Source of the DNA: Dyadobacter sandarakinus
Lineage (GTDB): Bacteria > Bacteroidota > Bacteroidia > Cytophagales > Spirosomataceae
Direction of reading: 5' to 3'
DNA length: 64,000 nucleotides
Assembly (NCBI RefSeq): GCF_016894445.1
Contig: NZ_CP056775.1
Location: 994,001 to 1,058,000 of the forward strand
A program made the translations under genes and the position numbers. Below the pieces are notes generated by a model. That model worked only from the letters and a program-made list of their open reading frames with translations. It was not told the DNA's origin and did no database searches. Every line of letters begins with the position of its first letter. The first letter of the stretch is position 1. Positions 57,243 to 64,000 of the stretch are shown here, in pieces.

Positions 57243-58430
57243 ATGGATTTGTCTGCAAAACACAACATCGCACAGCTGCAAACATCAACACAAGTCATTT
57301 TCTTGATTTGTGGACTGGGTATTTCAAGCTGGGCACCCATGGTGCCGTACGTTAAAGATCAACTTAAACTGGATGAAGCCGGTATGGGCTTCCTGCTGCT
57401 ATTTCTGGGAGCCGGAGCACTCATGATGATGCCTGTAACCGGATGGCTGATATCCCGGCTTGGTTCCCGAAGGGTAATCCTTTACGCAACCTTTGTCACG
57501 GCCGGAGCTTTACCGCTTCTACTCATGATGAATACTTCTTTTTCCCTGGCACTGATGCTGTTTGTATTTGGATCGGGGGTGGGAAGTGTGGATGTTGCGA
57601 TGAATGCACATGGTGTTCAGGTGCAAAATTTATCCGGCAGGCCAATCATGTCTTCCCTGCATGGACTGTTCAGTGTTGGCGGACTTCTGGGTTCATTGGG
57701 GATTGGTTTTCTGATTAGTTCTGGGCTGAATCCAATCTGGGCCGCAGGTTGTATTTCGATCATCCTTCTCATCCTCGTTCTTGTAAAATACAATGCATTG
57801 CTGGACAAAGTCTTAGAAGATGCACTTGTTGTCAGGTATAGTGAAGGCCATCATCAAAGCAATGCATCGGGGCAGTCCTGGTTCAATAAGCGTGTGCTTT
57901 TTCTGGGCTTTCTCTGCTTTTCGGTTTTTCTTGCAGAAGGAGCAATGCTGGACTGGAGCGCAATCCTGCTTCGGGATTTTAAGCACATTGAAGAATCCTT
58001 CTCAGGCATAGGATACGCATCCTTTTCGATTGCCATGGCAGTAATGCGGTTGCTGGGTGATAGGATTGTCACAAGGATCCTGCCGTCTACCGTCGTCATT
58101 GGCGGCAGTTTAGTAGCTGCCACAGGATTTTTGGTGATCATATTTTCTCCCTGGATACCCATCACTTTACTAGGCTTCATCCTAGTAGGCGTTGGTGCAG
58201 CCAACACCGTTCCCGTGTTTTTCAGTGAAGGCGGGCGCCTTAAAGACGTTCCAAGTACAATTGCGATTCCTGCCATTACCACCATGGGTTACGCAGGACA
58301 ATTAGCGGGTCCGGCGATTCTGGGTTTCCTAGCCAAATCAACCAGCCTTCCCGCTGCATTCGGTTTCACGGCAGGTCTGCTACTGCTCGTTGCTGTCACT
58401 TACGTTTTCCATCGCAAGTCACGACGCTGA
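57243..58430 (+). CDS. MFS transporter, YbjJ/fucose-permease-like
   Basis: 395 residues from the ATG at 57243. Twelve membrane segments. Motifs of the YbjJ-like branch are GLGISSWAPMVPYVKDQLKL, GSVDVAMNAHGVQVQ and MSSLHGLFSVGGLLGSLGIG. It is probably a sugar or sugar-acid proton symporter in the inner membrane. A longer frame from 57198 would start inside the palindrome and is less likely. Its placement after a DeoR regulator supports a sugar substrate. Confidence 0.88.
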   Translation: MDLSAKHNIAQLQTSTQVIFLICGLGISSWAPMVPYVKDQLKLDEAGMGFLLLFLGAGALMMMPVTGWLISRLGSRRVILYATFVTAGALPLLLMMNTSFSLALMLFVFGSGVGSVDVAMNAHGVQVQNLSGRPIMSSLHGLFSVGGLLGSLGIGFLISSGLNPIWAAGCISIILLILVLVKYNALLDKVLEDALVVRYSEGHHQSNASGQSWFNKRVLFLGFLCFSVFLAEGAMLDWSAILLRDFKHIEESFSGIGYASFSIAMAVMRLLGDRIVTRILPSTVVIGGSLVAATGFLVIIFSPWIPITLLGFILVGVGAANTVPVFFSEGGRLKDVPSTIAIPAITTMGYAGQLAGPAILGFLAKSTSLPAAFGFTAGLLLLVAVTYVFHRKSRR

Positions 58431-58548
58431 AATGCGAGAAGGAGGTTGATGTTGAATAGTTGAACAAAAACAGGTTAAGAAAGCTCAAAATCGGATAAAT
58501 GATATCGTACTAAAAATCGCAGGACTTAGCTGACTTCATGTTACACTC

Positions 58549-59133
58549 CTAGGATCCCTTTTTTCTTAACCTGCTCAGATGTTCGGGCGTCAGGCCCAGG
58601 TAGGAAGCGATGTAGTATTGCGGGACTTGCTGGACTATCTGCGGGTAGGTCGCGGCAAAATTCCGGTATTGCTCCTCATGCGAGGTGGAAATAATCTTTT
58701 TCCGCTTCGCTTCGGAGCTGCAAAACACATGCTCGATAATCAACCTGCCAAACCGTTCCCAGATCTTGTACTGATCGTATAAGGCATTTATATCACTCTT
58801 TTTCAGGATCAGCAGCTCCACATCGGTCAGTGCTTCCAGGTATTGCATGGAAGGCGATCCCAGAATAAAGCTTTGGTAATCGCTGGTAAATTGATTTTCA
58901 CTGACAAAATCCACGGTACTCTCCTTGTCATTTTCGAAGCTGTATTCCCGAAGTACACCTGAATTAATGAATGCTATGAAATTGCAGACCTGCCCTTCCT
59001 GCAACAAGAGGTCTTTCTTTTTCAATGATCTGGTTTTAACGATCCGGGCAAAGGCATCCCATTCATCCGCATTCGGGTCAATGATCCTTCTGATAAAGGA
59101 TTCTATTTTCGTCATGGATTCTGGACTTACCAT
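58549..59133 (-). CDS. Crp/Fnr-family transcriptional regulator
   Basis: 194 residues. The cyclic-nucleotide-binding-like domain has KKDLLLQEGQVCNFIAFINS and GVLREYSFENDKESTVDFVS. The C-terminal helix region is QVPQYYIASYLGLTPEHLSRLRKK. This is the short Bacteroidota branch that lacks the canonical cAMP-binding residues. An ATG at 59115 is an alternative start. It is a single gene, and its targets are not evident. Confidence 0.88.
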   Translation of the reverse strand: MVSPESMTKIESFIRRIIDPNADEWDAFARIVKTRSLKKKDLLLQEGQVCNFIAFINSGVLREYSFENDKESTVDFVSENQFTSDYQSFILGSPSMQYLEALTDVELLILKKSDINALYDQYKIWERFGRLIIEHVFCSSEAKRKKIISTSHEEQYRNFAATYPQIVQQVPQYYIASYLGLTPEHLSRLRKKGS

Positions 59134-59229
59134 ACATTGGTCTGTTTTTGCCGGACAAGTTTAGGTGCGTGGAAGTATCAACTCGTTTCCTGAAAAACCC
59201 CCACGCAGGCTAAGATACACAATCAGGAT

Positions 59230-60456
59230 TTATTCGTTAATGCTGGTATGGATCGTCCCTAAGTAGCTGATGGACGTTTCTACCTTGTCTCCCGGTTTCA
59301 GGTAACGGGTATTTTTCATTTGGTTTTTCAAATACTGCTCCAAGATATAGGGGTGCATTTTTGACGTGAAAAATGCACCGGTAAAAATGTATTTGAAGAC
59401 TGTCCCAATGATAAAACCTTTGCCCGGTGCATTGAACACAACCCCGGAAGGTGTTCCCGTCATGATAATGGTATTGGCCGGAATGCAGCTTCCTTCAAAC
59501 AGTTTGACCATCTGACCTTGATAATAACTTTTTTTCTCGCCCTTCACAGACAGTGACTGTTCGATGATCCGGCTGATATCCCAGACCATATCTTTTGCAC
59601 TCCCATGCTGGCGCTGCTCACCGTTGACCGAAAGCGAAAGTTCTAAATCATTCACAAATGCGCGCCAATTTCTTGGAACTACCATGTAAGGACCCGTTGG
59701 TAAAAATCCTTCGTTACTTTTGGCATCCGGGAAACCTTTGCCGCCAATTACGTTCTGGCTATCCATTTTACGCATCAATGTTGCCCGGTCGGTAAAGTCA
59801 TTGACAACCAGAAACCCGATCATCATGCTGTTCAAGTCAGCAGCGGAACAAACCGCCTTCGGGAAAACAATACCAAGTTCAGCCTCGTGGTCCAGGAGCC
59901 AGCCTTTTGTATACTGTAACTGGTGGACGGCCGGGTCGGTGCGCACAAATTTTGGAAACATGAATGGTCTTACCTGCCCGGTTTCCTTGCCGTGTTCTGC
60001 ATAATTGATCCCAATCGCCAGGTGTGTTTCACCACCAACACTGGGAAGCAGGTCTGCATACTTTAATGAAATATGTTTGGCACTGGTGTGGGTAAGCTTT
60101 ACAATTTCATCAAATTCCAGCCCTTTGATCACCTCAAAAGCGTTTTGCTCATATTTTCCCAACTCAGCACTTAAATCAATCCCGCGAATCATTTCCCCAT
60201 TGTCTTGCAGCACGGCAAGGGTATGTACTTGGCCGCCGGCATCAAACCTGGCCAGCGTGAGTGCATCTTCCGGGGCCTTCAAGATTTTGCCCGTTTTTTC
60301 AAAAATGCTTATTTCAGCAGCTGTATCAATCATAATTTCAGCTAAGTGGCTGTAATCCTTTGTGTCTGGCGCAGAAAGAACACTGGAATGCGCGGGGAAA
60401 ATGTGCAACAAGCTAAGGAGGCCGCCTACCGCTAAGCCGATTAATGTTTTGTTCAT
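59230..60456 (-). CDS. Fumarylacetoacetate hydrolase family protein with a signal peptide
   Basis: 408 residues from the ATG at 60456 (MNKTLIGLAVGGLLSLLHIF..AHSS, a signal peptide). The FAH fold metal site is in DHEAELGIVFPKAV and VVNDFTDRA. Also present are KGFPDAKSNEGFLPTGPYMV, IIMTGTPSGVVFNAPG, and the end LKPGDKVETSISYLGTIHTS. Most FAH-family hydrolases and decarboxylases are cytoplasmic and about 220-330 residues; this one is exported and longer, with an extra N-terminal domain. It is 22 bp downstream of the DUF6268 gene, so it is in the same operon. Confidence 0.85.
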   Translation of the reverse strand: MNKTLIGLAVGGLLSLLHIFPAHSSVLSAPDTKDYSHLAEIMIDTAAEISIFEKTGKILKAPEDALTLARFDAGGQVHTLAVLQDNGEMIRGIDLSAELGKYEQNAFEVIKGLEFDEIVKLTHTSAKHISLKYADLLPSVGGETHLAIGINYAEHGKETGQVRPFMFPKFVRTDPAVHQLQYTKGWLLDHEAELGIVFPKAVCSAADLNSMMIGFLVVNDFTDRATLMRKMDSQNVIGGKGFPDAKSNEGFLPTGPYMVVPRNWRAFVNDLELSLSVNGEQRQHGSAKDMVWDISRIIEQSLSVKGEKKSYYQGQMVKLFEGSCIPANTIIMTGTPSGVVFNAPGKGFIIGTVFKYIFTGAFFTSKMHPYILEQYLKNQMKNTRYLKPGDKVETSISYLGTIHTSINE

Positions 60457-60478
60457 GATAGTCAATGTTAGGGAAGAA

Positions 60479-61480
60479 TTAATGCTTTCCGGGAATGATT
60501 CTGTAACTCAGGCCCACTTTAAAGCTTAGGCCGCCCGCTACTTCCGGGTTGAGCGGGTCCTTGCGGTTACCCAGTTCATAGAAGTCAATAAAGCCACTTG
60601 CTTTATCATTTTGGTTATATACCTCCATGTTACGGATCAGTGTATACGCAGCAGTTGCGCGGACAGCCCAGTCGGGCGAAATGTAGTATTCGGCAAACAG
60701 GCCGGGATTGACCGTGTTGTATTCAAAATAGCGTTTTTGGTTGTTTAAGCGGTAAGTTGAATTTTGTACAAACAGGTTGAAACCCGCATTGACCTTCTGG
60801 TTTACCGCATAACTCACCGTAGCACTATGTGGCAGATCACCGAATATCCAGAGCTTATCATTTACCTTCCAGTCCATACCTACCAGTACGATGTACTGCG
60901 GGCCGTAAAACTGCCTGCGGTAGCCAACAATGCCTTTCCAGGTTAGCTTGTCATTCACTTTCCAGGTTCCTCTGACAACCGCACCGAACTTCATGTCCGA
61001 AGCTTTGACGTTCTTGTAATCGCTGTTTAGAAATGGCATAAACAATGCGGTAAGGTTAATTTTCTTATTAACCATCGTGCTGTAACCTAGTGTGGGCGAT
61101 ATGCTGTAAACGTTTTTCACTTCAAAGCCCGGGTGCGAACCAGAAAAGTGAAATGCTTCCAGATTGCCGCCGACCAGCAGGTATTTGGACTTGTTTGGTG
61201 TAAGAAAAACGGGGATCGTGGTGGCTATTTTGAGGTTGCTACCTGTAAATTTCTGATACTGTCCTTCGGTTCTGATCTTCATGGGCAGGTTTTCGTAGCT
61301 CACATTTACACCTTCCACGTATCCCTGCCCAAAGCTGGAATACGGCAAAAGAAGCGACAGCATAAAAACCCGGGCAATAGGGTAGGCGGGTATACGGGCG
61401 GTCAGAGGGATCAGTCGGGAAAGTAGCAGAATTACTCCTTCGAGCGGGAAACTTCTCAAATTTAGGTTGTTGGATTTCAT
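60479..61480 (-). CDS. DUF6268-type outer-membrane beta-barrel protein
   Basis: 333 residues from the ATG at 61480; the frame extends to 61525. A late signal segment, ARVFMLSLLLPYSSFGQ, ends at about residue 52 of this start, so the true start may be further inside. The barrel body has YSISPTLGYSTMVNKKINLT, FGAVVRGTWKVNDKLTWKG and GLFAEYYISPDWAVRATAAY and ends in VGLSYRIIPGKH. The family is of unknown function. It is the first gene of an operon with the FAH-family enzyme. Confidence 0.8.
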   Translation of the reverse strand: MKSNNLNLRSFPLEGVILLLSRLIPLTARIPAYPIARVFMLSLLLPYSSFGQGYVEGVNVSYENLPMKIRTEGQYQKFTGSNLKIATTIPVFLTPNKSKYLLVGGNLEAFHFSGSHPGFEVKNVYSISPTLGYSTMVNKKINLTALFMPFLNSDYKNVKASDMKFGAVVRGTWKVNDKLTWKGIVGYRRQFYGPQYIVLVGMDWKVNDKLWIFGDLPHSATVSYAVNQKVNAGFNLFVQNSTYRLNNQKRYFEYNTVNPGLFAEYYISPDWAVRATAAYTLIRNMEVYNQNDKASGFIDFYELGNRKDPLNPEVAGGLSFKVGLSYRIIPGKH

Positions 61481-61687
61481 GTGATACAGGTTTGATTTGC
61501 ATTGTCCTTCCATGGAATGGGACAAAACTATCTACCCTGATCCGGCAACTCATTGATGTTTATCAAGATCGTAAATGGCGTATCTGATCAGCTCAGCCTG
61601 TTTATCGACTTTAACTTTCCGGAGGTACGGTCTGTCATAATCGAAAAACGCTACCTTGGGTTTTTGCAACAAACACTTGGTCACCGT

Positions 61688-63385
61688 ATGAAAATTTCCA
61701 GGGTTATAGTGATTGCAGCCGGGCTCATTTCAACCTTGTTGCTGGTGTTTGTCATTCAAAAACTGACATCGCCGTCTGTAAGATCCTATGATGCTCTGGA
61801 TTCCACCTTCCATGAACCTGTGATTGGTACTTTCGAACTCAACGCGCAGCAGACAGCACATTCGTTCTCGCACTACGCGCTGAAACTGGACAAGCACCCC
61901 GACAATGCGTCTATCAACAAATTGATTGCAAAAATCCCTGATGCAGCGCATCTGATTATTACCATCTCCATGCCGGGAACCGACTATGCATCGGCACCCA
62001 ATGTGCTCAAAGAAGTGCGTGAAGGAGCTTATGATGCCAAAATCAAGGCATTTTGCCTGGCACTGGCCAGGAAATCGGGCACTACCTATTTGCGCTGGAA
62101 CCCCGAGATGGAAGTTCCTGTGCAGCTGTATCCCTGGCAATACCAGGCGCCAGTCGACTACATTGAAGCATTCAATCATTTTTGCAAACTGGCTAGGTCT
62201 GTTTTTCCCGCAGTGAAAATAGTGTGGGGACCGGCGGGCTATCCTGGTTCAGATGAATATTGGCCCGGGCCTGTTTTTGTGGACTATATCAGTGTGACGA
62301 TTGATGGTAAATCTGAACTGGCAGCGACTGCCTTCCCGGCTGTGAAAGACCCTGAGGAAAATGTCAGGCGGAAAATACAGCGTATGCGAATGTTCGGAAA
62401 GCCGGTGCTGGTTATGAAAGCGGGAAGCGTCAGTGAGGCTGATCTCAAAGCCGCGCTGGTAAAAGCCGCTGCAAGTACGCGGCTCAATGCCGGCATTCTG
62501 TATCAGACACAAGACACGGAAGGCGCTCCAAATGTTACCGAAAAGAGAACACCGCTGATTGGTGTATATGATCCCAAAGCATTGCTGGTTAACTCGGGAC
62601 TGATTGATGCGGAGCATATTTTTGTCGATCTGATCGCTGTGCAGAACGGTCAGTTCGAGAGGGATTTCAATGCAATCGTTTCTCGCCGCCACGATGCCAT
62701 TGTGAGTATCGAGCCGTGGCATAATGCAGGGGTCAAAAAAGATTCAAATGCACTGGGCAATGTAATTAATGGCATTTATGATGCGGAGTTTGCTGAAATC
62801 TACCGTGTACTTGCAACCAGTAAGCAAACCGTTTACCTGCGCTTTGCACACGAAATGGAAATCCCTATCCACCGGTATGCGTGGCAAAGCCAGGATCCTG
62901 TACTTTATATCAAAGCCTTCCGGTACTTTATGAACTTTGACGGTTCAAAAAACAAAAGGATTAAAAAGGTATGGGGACCGGCCGGCGACCGGGGTTCGAT
63001 CGAATGGTGGCCGGGCGATGATGTGGTGGATTACATCAGCATAGCCATATACGGGTTGCCCGACAAGAACATTACAGATCCTGAGCAGCAGGAGTCTTTC
63101 GAAACCATTTACAATCGCAAACACTACCGGATGCGGCTGGTAAACAAGCCCATCTTCATCACTGAGTTTGGTGTGAAAGGCCCTGAAAATTTCAAGAAAA
63201 AATGGTTGGAAAAAGCAGCCGAGGTCATCGGTAATCGTCCGGAGATCAGAGGTGTGAGCTATTTCAATTTAGCCGATAATCCCAAAGTGTGGGGCAACAT
63301 TCCACCTCCCGACTGGAGTGTGAGCAAGCCAACCTTTCAGCATTTTGTAAATACCTTATCAATGGCCCGAGTGGGGTTCCGGTAG
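61688..63385 (+). CDS. Tandem GH26-like glycoside hydrolase, first domain degenerate
   Basis: 565 residues from the ATG at 61688. A signal anchor (VIVIAAGLISTLLLVFVI) is followed by two beta-mannanase-like (GH26) barrels. Domain 1, about residues 40-285, has an acid/base-type Glu in YLRWNPEMEVP (E140), but the nucleophile strand reads VLVMKAGS with Lys244 in place of Glu. Domain 2, about 295-560, has E389 in YLRFAHEMEIP and the nucleophile E493 in IFITEFGVKG. So only domain 2 keeps both catalytic Glu. It would act on beta-mannan or a similar glycan outside the cytoplasm. The 3' end overlaps the convergent gene by 27 bp. Confidence 0.85.
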   Translation: MKISRVIVIAAGLISTLLLVFVIQKLTSPSVRSYDALDSTFHEPVIGTFELNAQQTAHSFSHYALKLDKHPDNASINKLIAKIPDAAHLIITISMPGTDYASAPNVLKEVREGAYDAKIKAFCLALARKSGTTYLRWNPEMEVPVQLYPWQYQAPVDYIEAFNHFCKLARSVFPAVKIVWGPAGYPGSDEYWPGPVFVDYISVTIDGKSELAATAFPAVKDPEENVRRKIQRMRMFGKPVLVMKAGSVSEADLKAALVKAAASTRLNAGILYQTQDTEGAPNVTEKRTPLIGVYDPKALLVNSGLIDAEHIFVDLIAVQNGQFERDFNAIVSRRHDAIVSIEPWHNAGVKKDSNALGNVINGIYDAEFAEIYRVLATSKQTVYLRFAHEMEIPIHRYAWQSQDPVLYIKAFRYFMNFDGSKNKRIKKVWGPAGDRGSIEWWPGDDVVDYISIAIYGLPDKNITDPEQQESFETIYNRKHYRMRLVNKPIFITEFGVKGPENFKKKWLEKAAEVIGNRPEIRGVSYFNLADNPKVWGNIPPPDWSVSKPTFQHFVNTLSMARVGFR

Positions 63386-64000
63386 TAGTGGTGTGTTCAG
63401 GCTGGAATCAATGATGTCGATTACCACATTGCCTTCGAGCACAAACAGGTAAAGCCTGTAAGTTTCGGGATCAGGGGGTATTTGCAGGCTCAGGTCGGTG
63501 CCGGTGCCCACGTCCTTTGAAGAAATGAGGTTGAAATAGTCATCCATCTGCACCAGCTTCCATTCAAATTTGAAGCTCGTTTTCAGGTCTTTTGCCAGTG
63601 ACCAATTCCCGTCCTTCCGGATGACTGCGTGGTAGTCGAGCATCAATCCGGCAACTGTGGCTGCGGCAGGTCTTAAAATTCTGGTTTTGGGTGGTTCCCA
63701 TGTTTTTGCATGCCCATGCCATTTGGCGGCAAGTTGCAGCATTGAAATTTTCCTGCGGCCAGTCCCGTCTTTTAAACCGTCAAAAGTTACCTTTTCGTAA
63801 GCATGCACATCCTGCCAGTTTGAAATAAAAACACCCGCCGAATCACCTGAATGTCTGGTATAGGTGTCATATTCAGCGTAACTGGTAAAATGCGGAAAGT
63901 TTTCCGGCATTTTATGTTGAGCAGCATTACTGTAGTAGACCAATCCATAAGACGCAATTCCCGGAATGGCAGCCCTTATTCTGGCAACAGCAGCATGCAT
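63359..64000 (-). CDS. C-terminal part of a probable glycan-related secreted protein (cut by window edge)
   Basis: 213 residues are visible. The frame is still open at the window end, where an ATG happens to coincide with base 64000. Segments such as YDTYTRHSGDSAGVFISNW, KISMLQLAAKWHGHAKTW, TAGLMLDYHAVIRKDG-type (AGLMLDYHAVIRKDGNWS) and the end YRLYLFVLEGNVVIDI suggest a carbohydrate-active or glycan-biosynthesis accessory protein with a C-terminal beta-sandwich. I cannot name the family. It is convergent with and overlaps the GH26-like gene by 27 bp. Confidence 0.55.
   Translation of the reverse strand: MHAAVARIRAAIPGIASYGLVYYSNAAQHKMPENFPHFTSYAEYDTYTRHSGDSAGVFISNWQDVHAYEKVTFDGLKDGTGRRKISMLQLAAKWHGHAKTWEPPKTRILRPAAATVAGLMLDYHAVIRKDGNWSLAKDLKTSFKFEWKLVQMDDYFNLISSKDVGTGTDLSLQIPPDPETYRLYLFVLEGNVVIDIIDSSLNTPLLPEPHSGH

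Overview
The window reads as a chromosome segment of a Bacteroidota bacterium of the order Cytophagales, most likely a Dyadobacter-like member of the Spirosomaceae. This rests on protein style only; there is no rRNA or tRNA in the window. The evidence is type IX secretion (T9SS) C-terminal tails on three large extracellular proteins, a TonB-dependent receptor with a carboxypeptidase-regulatory-like N-terminal domain, LytTR/LytS two-component signalling, many lipoproteins and small beta-barrel proteins, weak Shine-Dalgarno sites, and a CTnDOT-like tyrosine recombinase remnant.

Layout. 1-5 kb: an N-terminally truncated quinone oxidoreductase, a T9SS protein with three exact 333-bp FG-GAP/VCBS repeats, and a lipoprotein serine hydrolase. 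5-14.6 kb: a redox gene cluster around an AraC-type regulator. It holds two paralogous secreted cupins, two aldo/keto reductases (one frameshifted), an NTF2-like protein, a secreted carboxymuconolactone-decarboxylase-like protein, a molybdenum hydroxylase (2Fe-2S subunit and large subunit) with a c-type cytochrome, and a lipoprotein flavodoxin. The large subunit has a stop codon inside its Tat signal. 15-16.5 kb: a decayed IS1182-type transposase. 17-25.3 kb: a TonB receptor, HupE/UreJ-like membrane protein and two DUF3500 lipoproteins on one strand, next to a LytS/LytTR pair. 25.6-28.8 kb: an arsenic operon (arsR, DUF6428, arsC, GNAT, ACR3) with two copies of an ArsR-type operator, flanked by a 15-bp direct repeat and abutting a 5'-truncated YhcG-type nuclease. 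30-35 kb: an eroded accessory zone with IS3 remnants, one IS3 element with target duplication, and toxin-tail remnants each followed by a small membrane protein that could be an immunity protein. 35-40.3 kb: secreted or outer-membrane proteins of narrow distribution, including a divergent paralogous pair, a sigma-factor fragment and a frameshifted metallophosphoesterase. 40.8-47 kb: two giant paralogous T9SS proteins. 47.5-49.4 kb: an integrase remnant and a RraB-like gene. 49.4-53.6 kb: a second molybdenum hydroxylase, PaoABC-like. 54-64 kb: small envelope proteins; a cupin/DeoR/MFS locus with a 44-bp perfect palindrome; a Crp-type regulator; a signal-peptide-bearing fumarylacetoacetate hydrolase family protein with a DUF6268 outer-membrane protein; and a tandem GH26-like protein whose first domain has lost its nucleophile.

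The most interesting signals are the DeoR-linked palindrome and matching half-site near the deoR start; a 15-bp perfect hairpin over the likely start of the HupE gene; the arsenic cassette bounded by repeats; an IS3 insertion whose conceptual removal restores an open frame ending in an ATGA overlap with a membrane-protein gene; and the half-dead tandem GH26 enzyme. Six or more genes carry a single disrupting lesion. Some could be assembly errors and should be checked against reads before being called decay.
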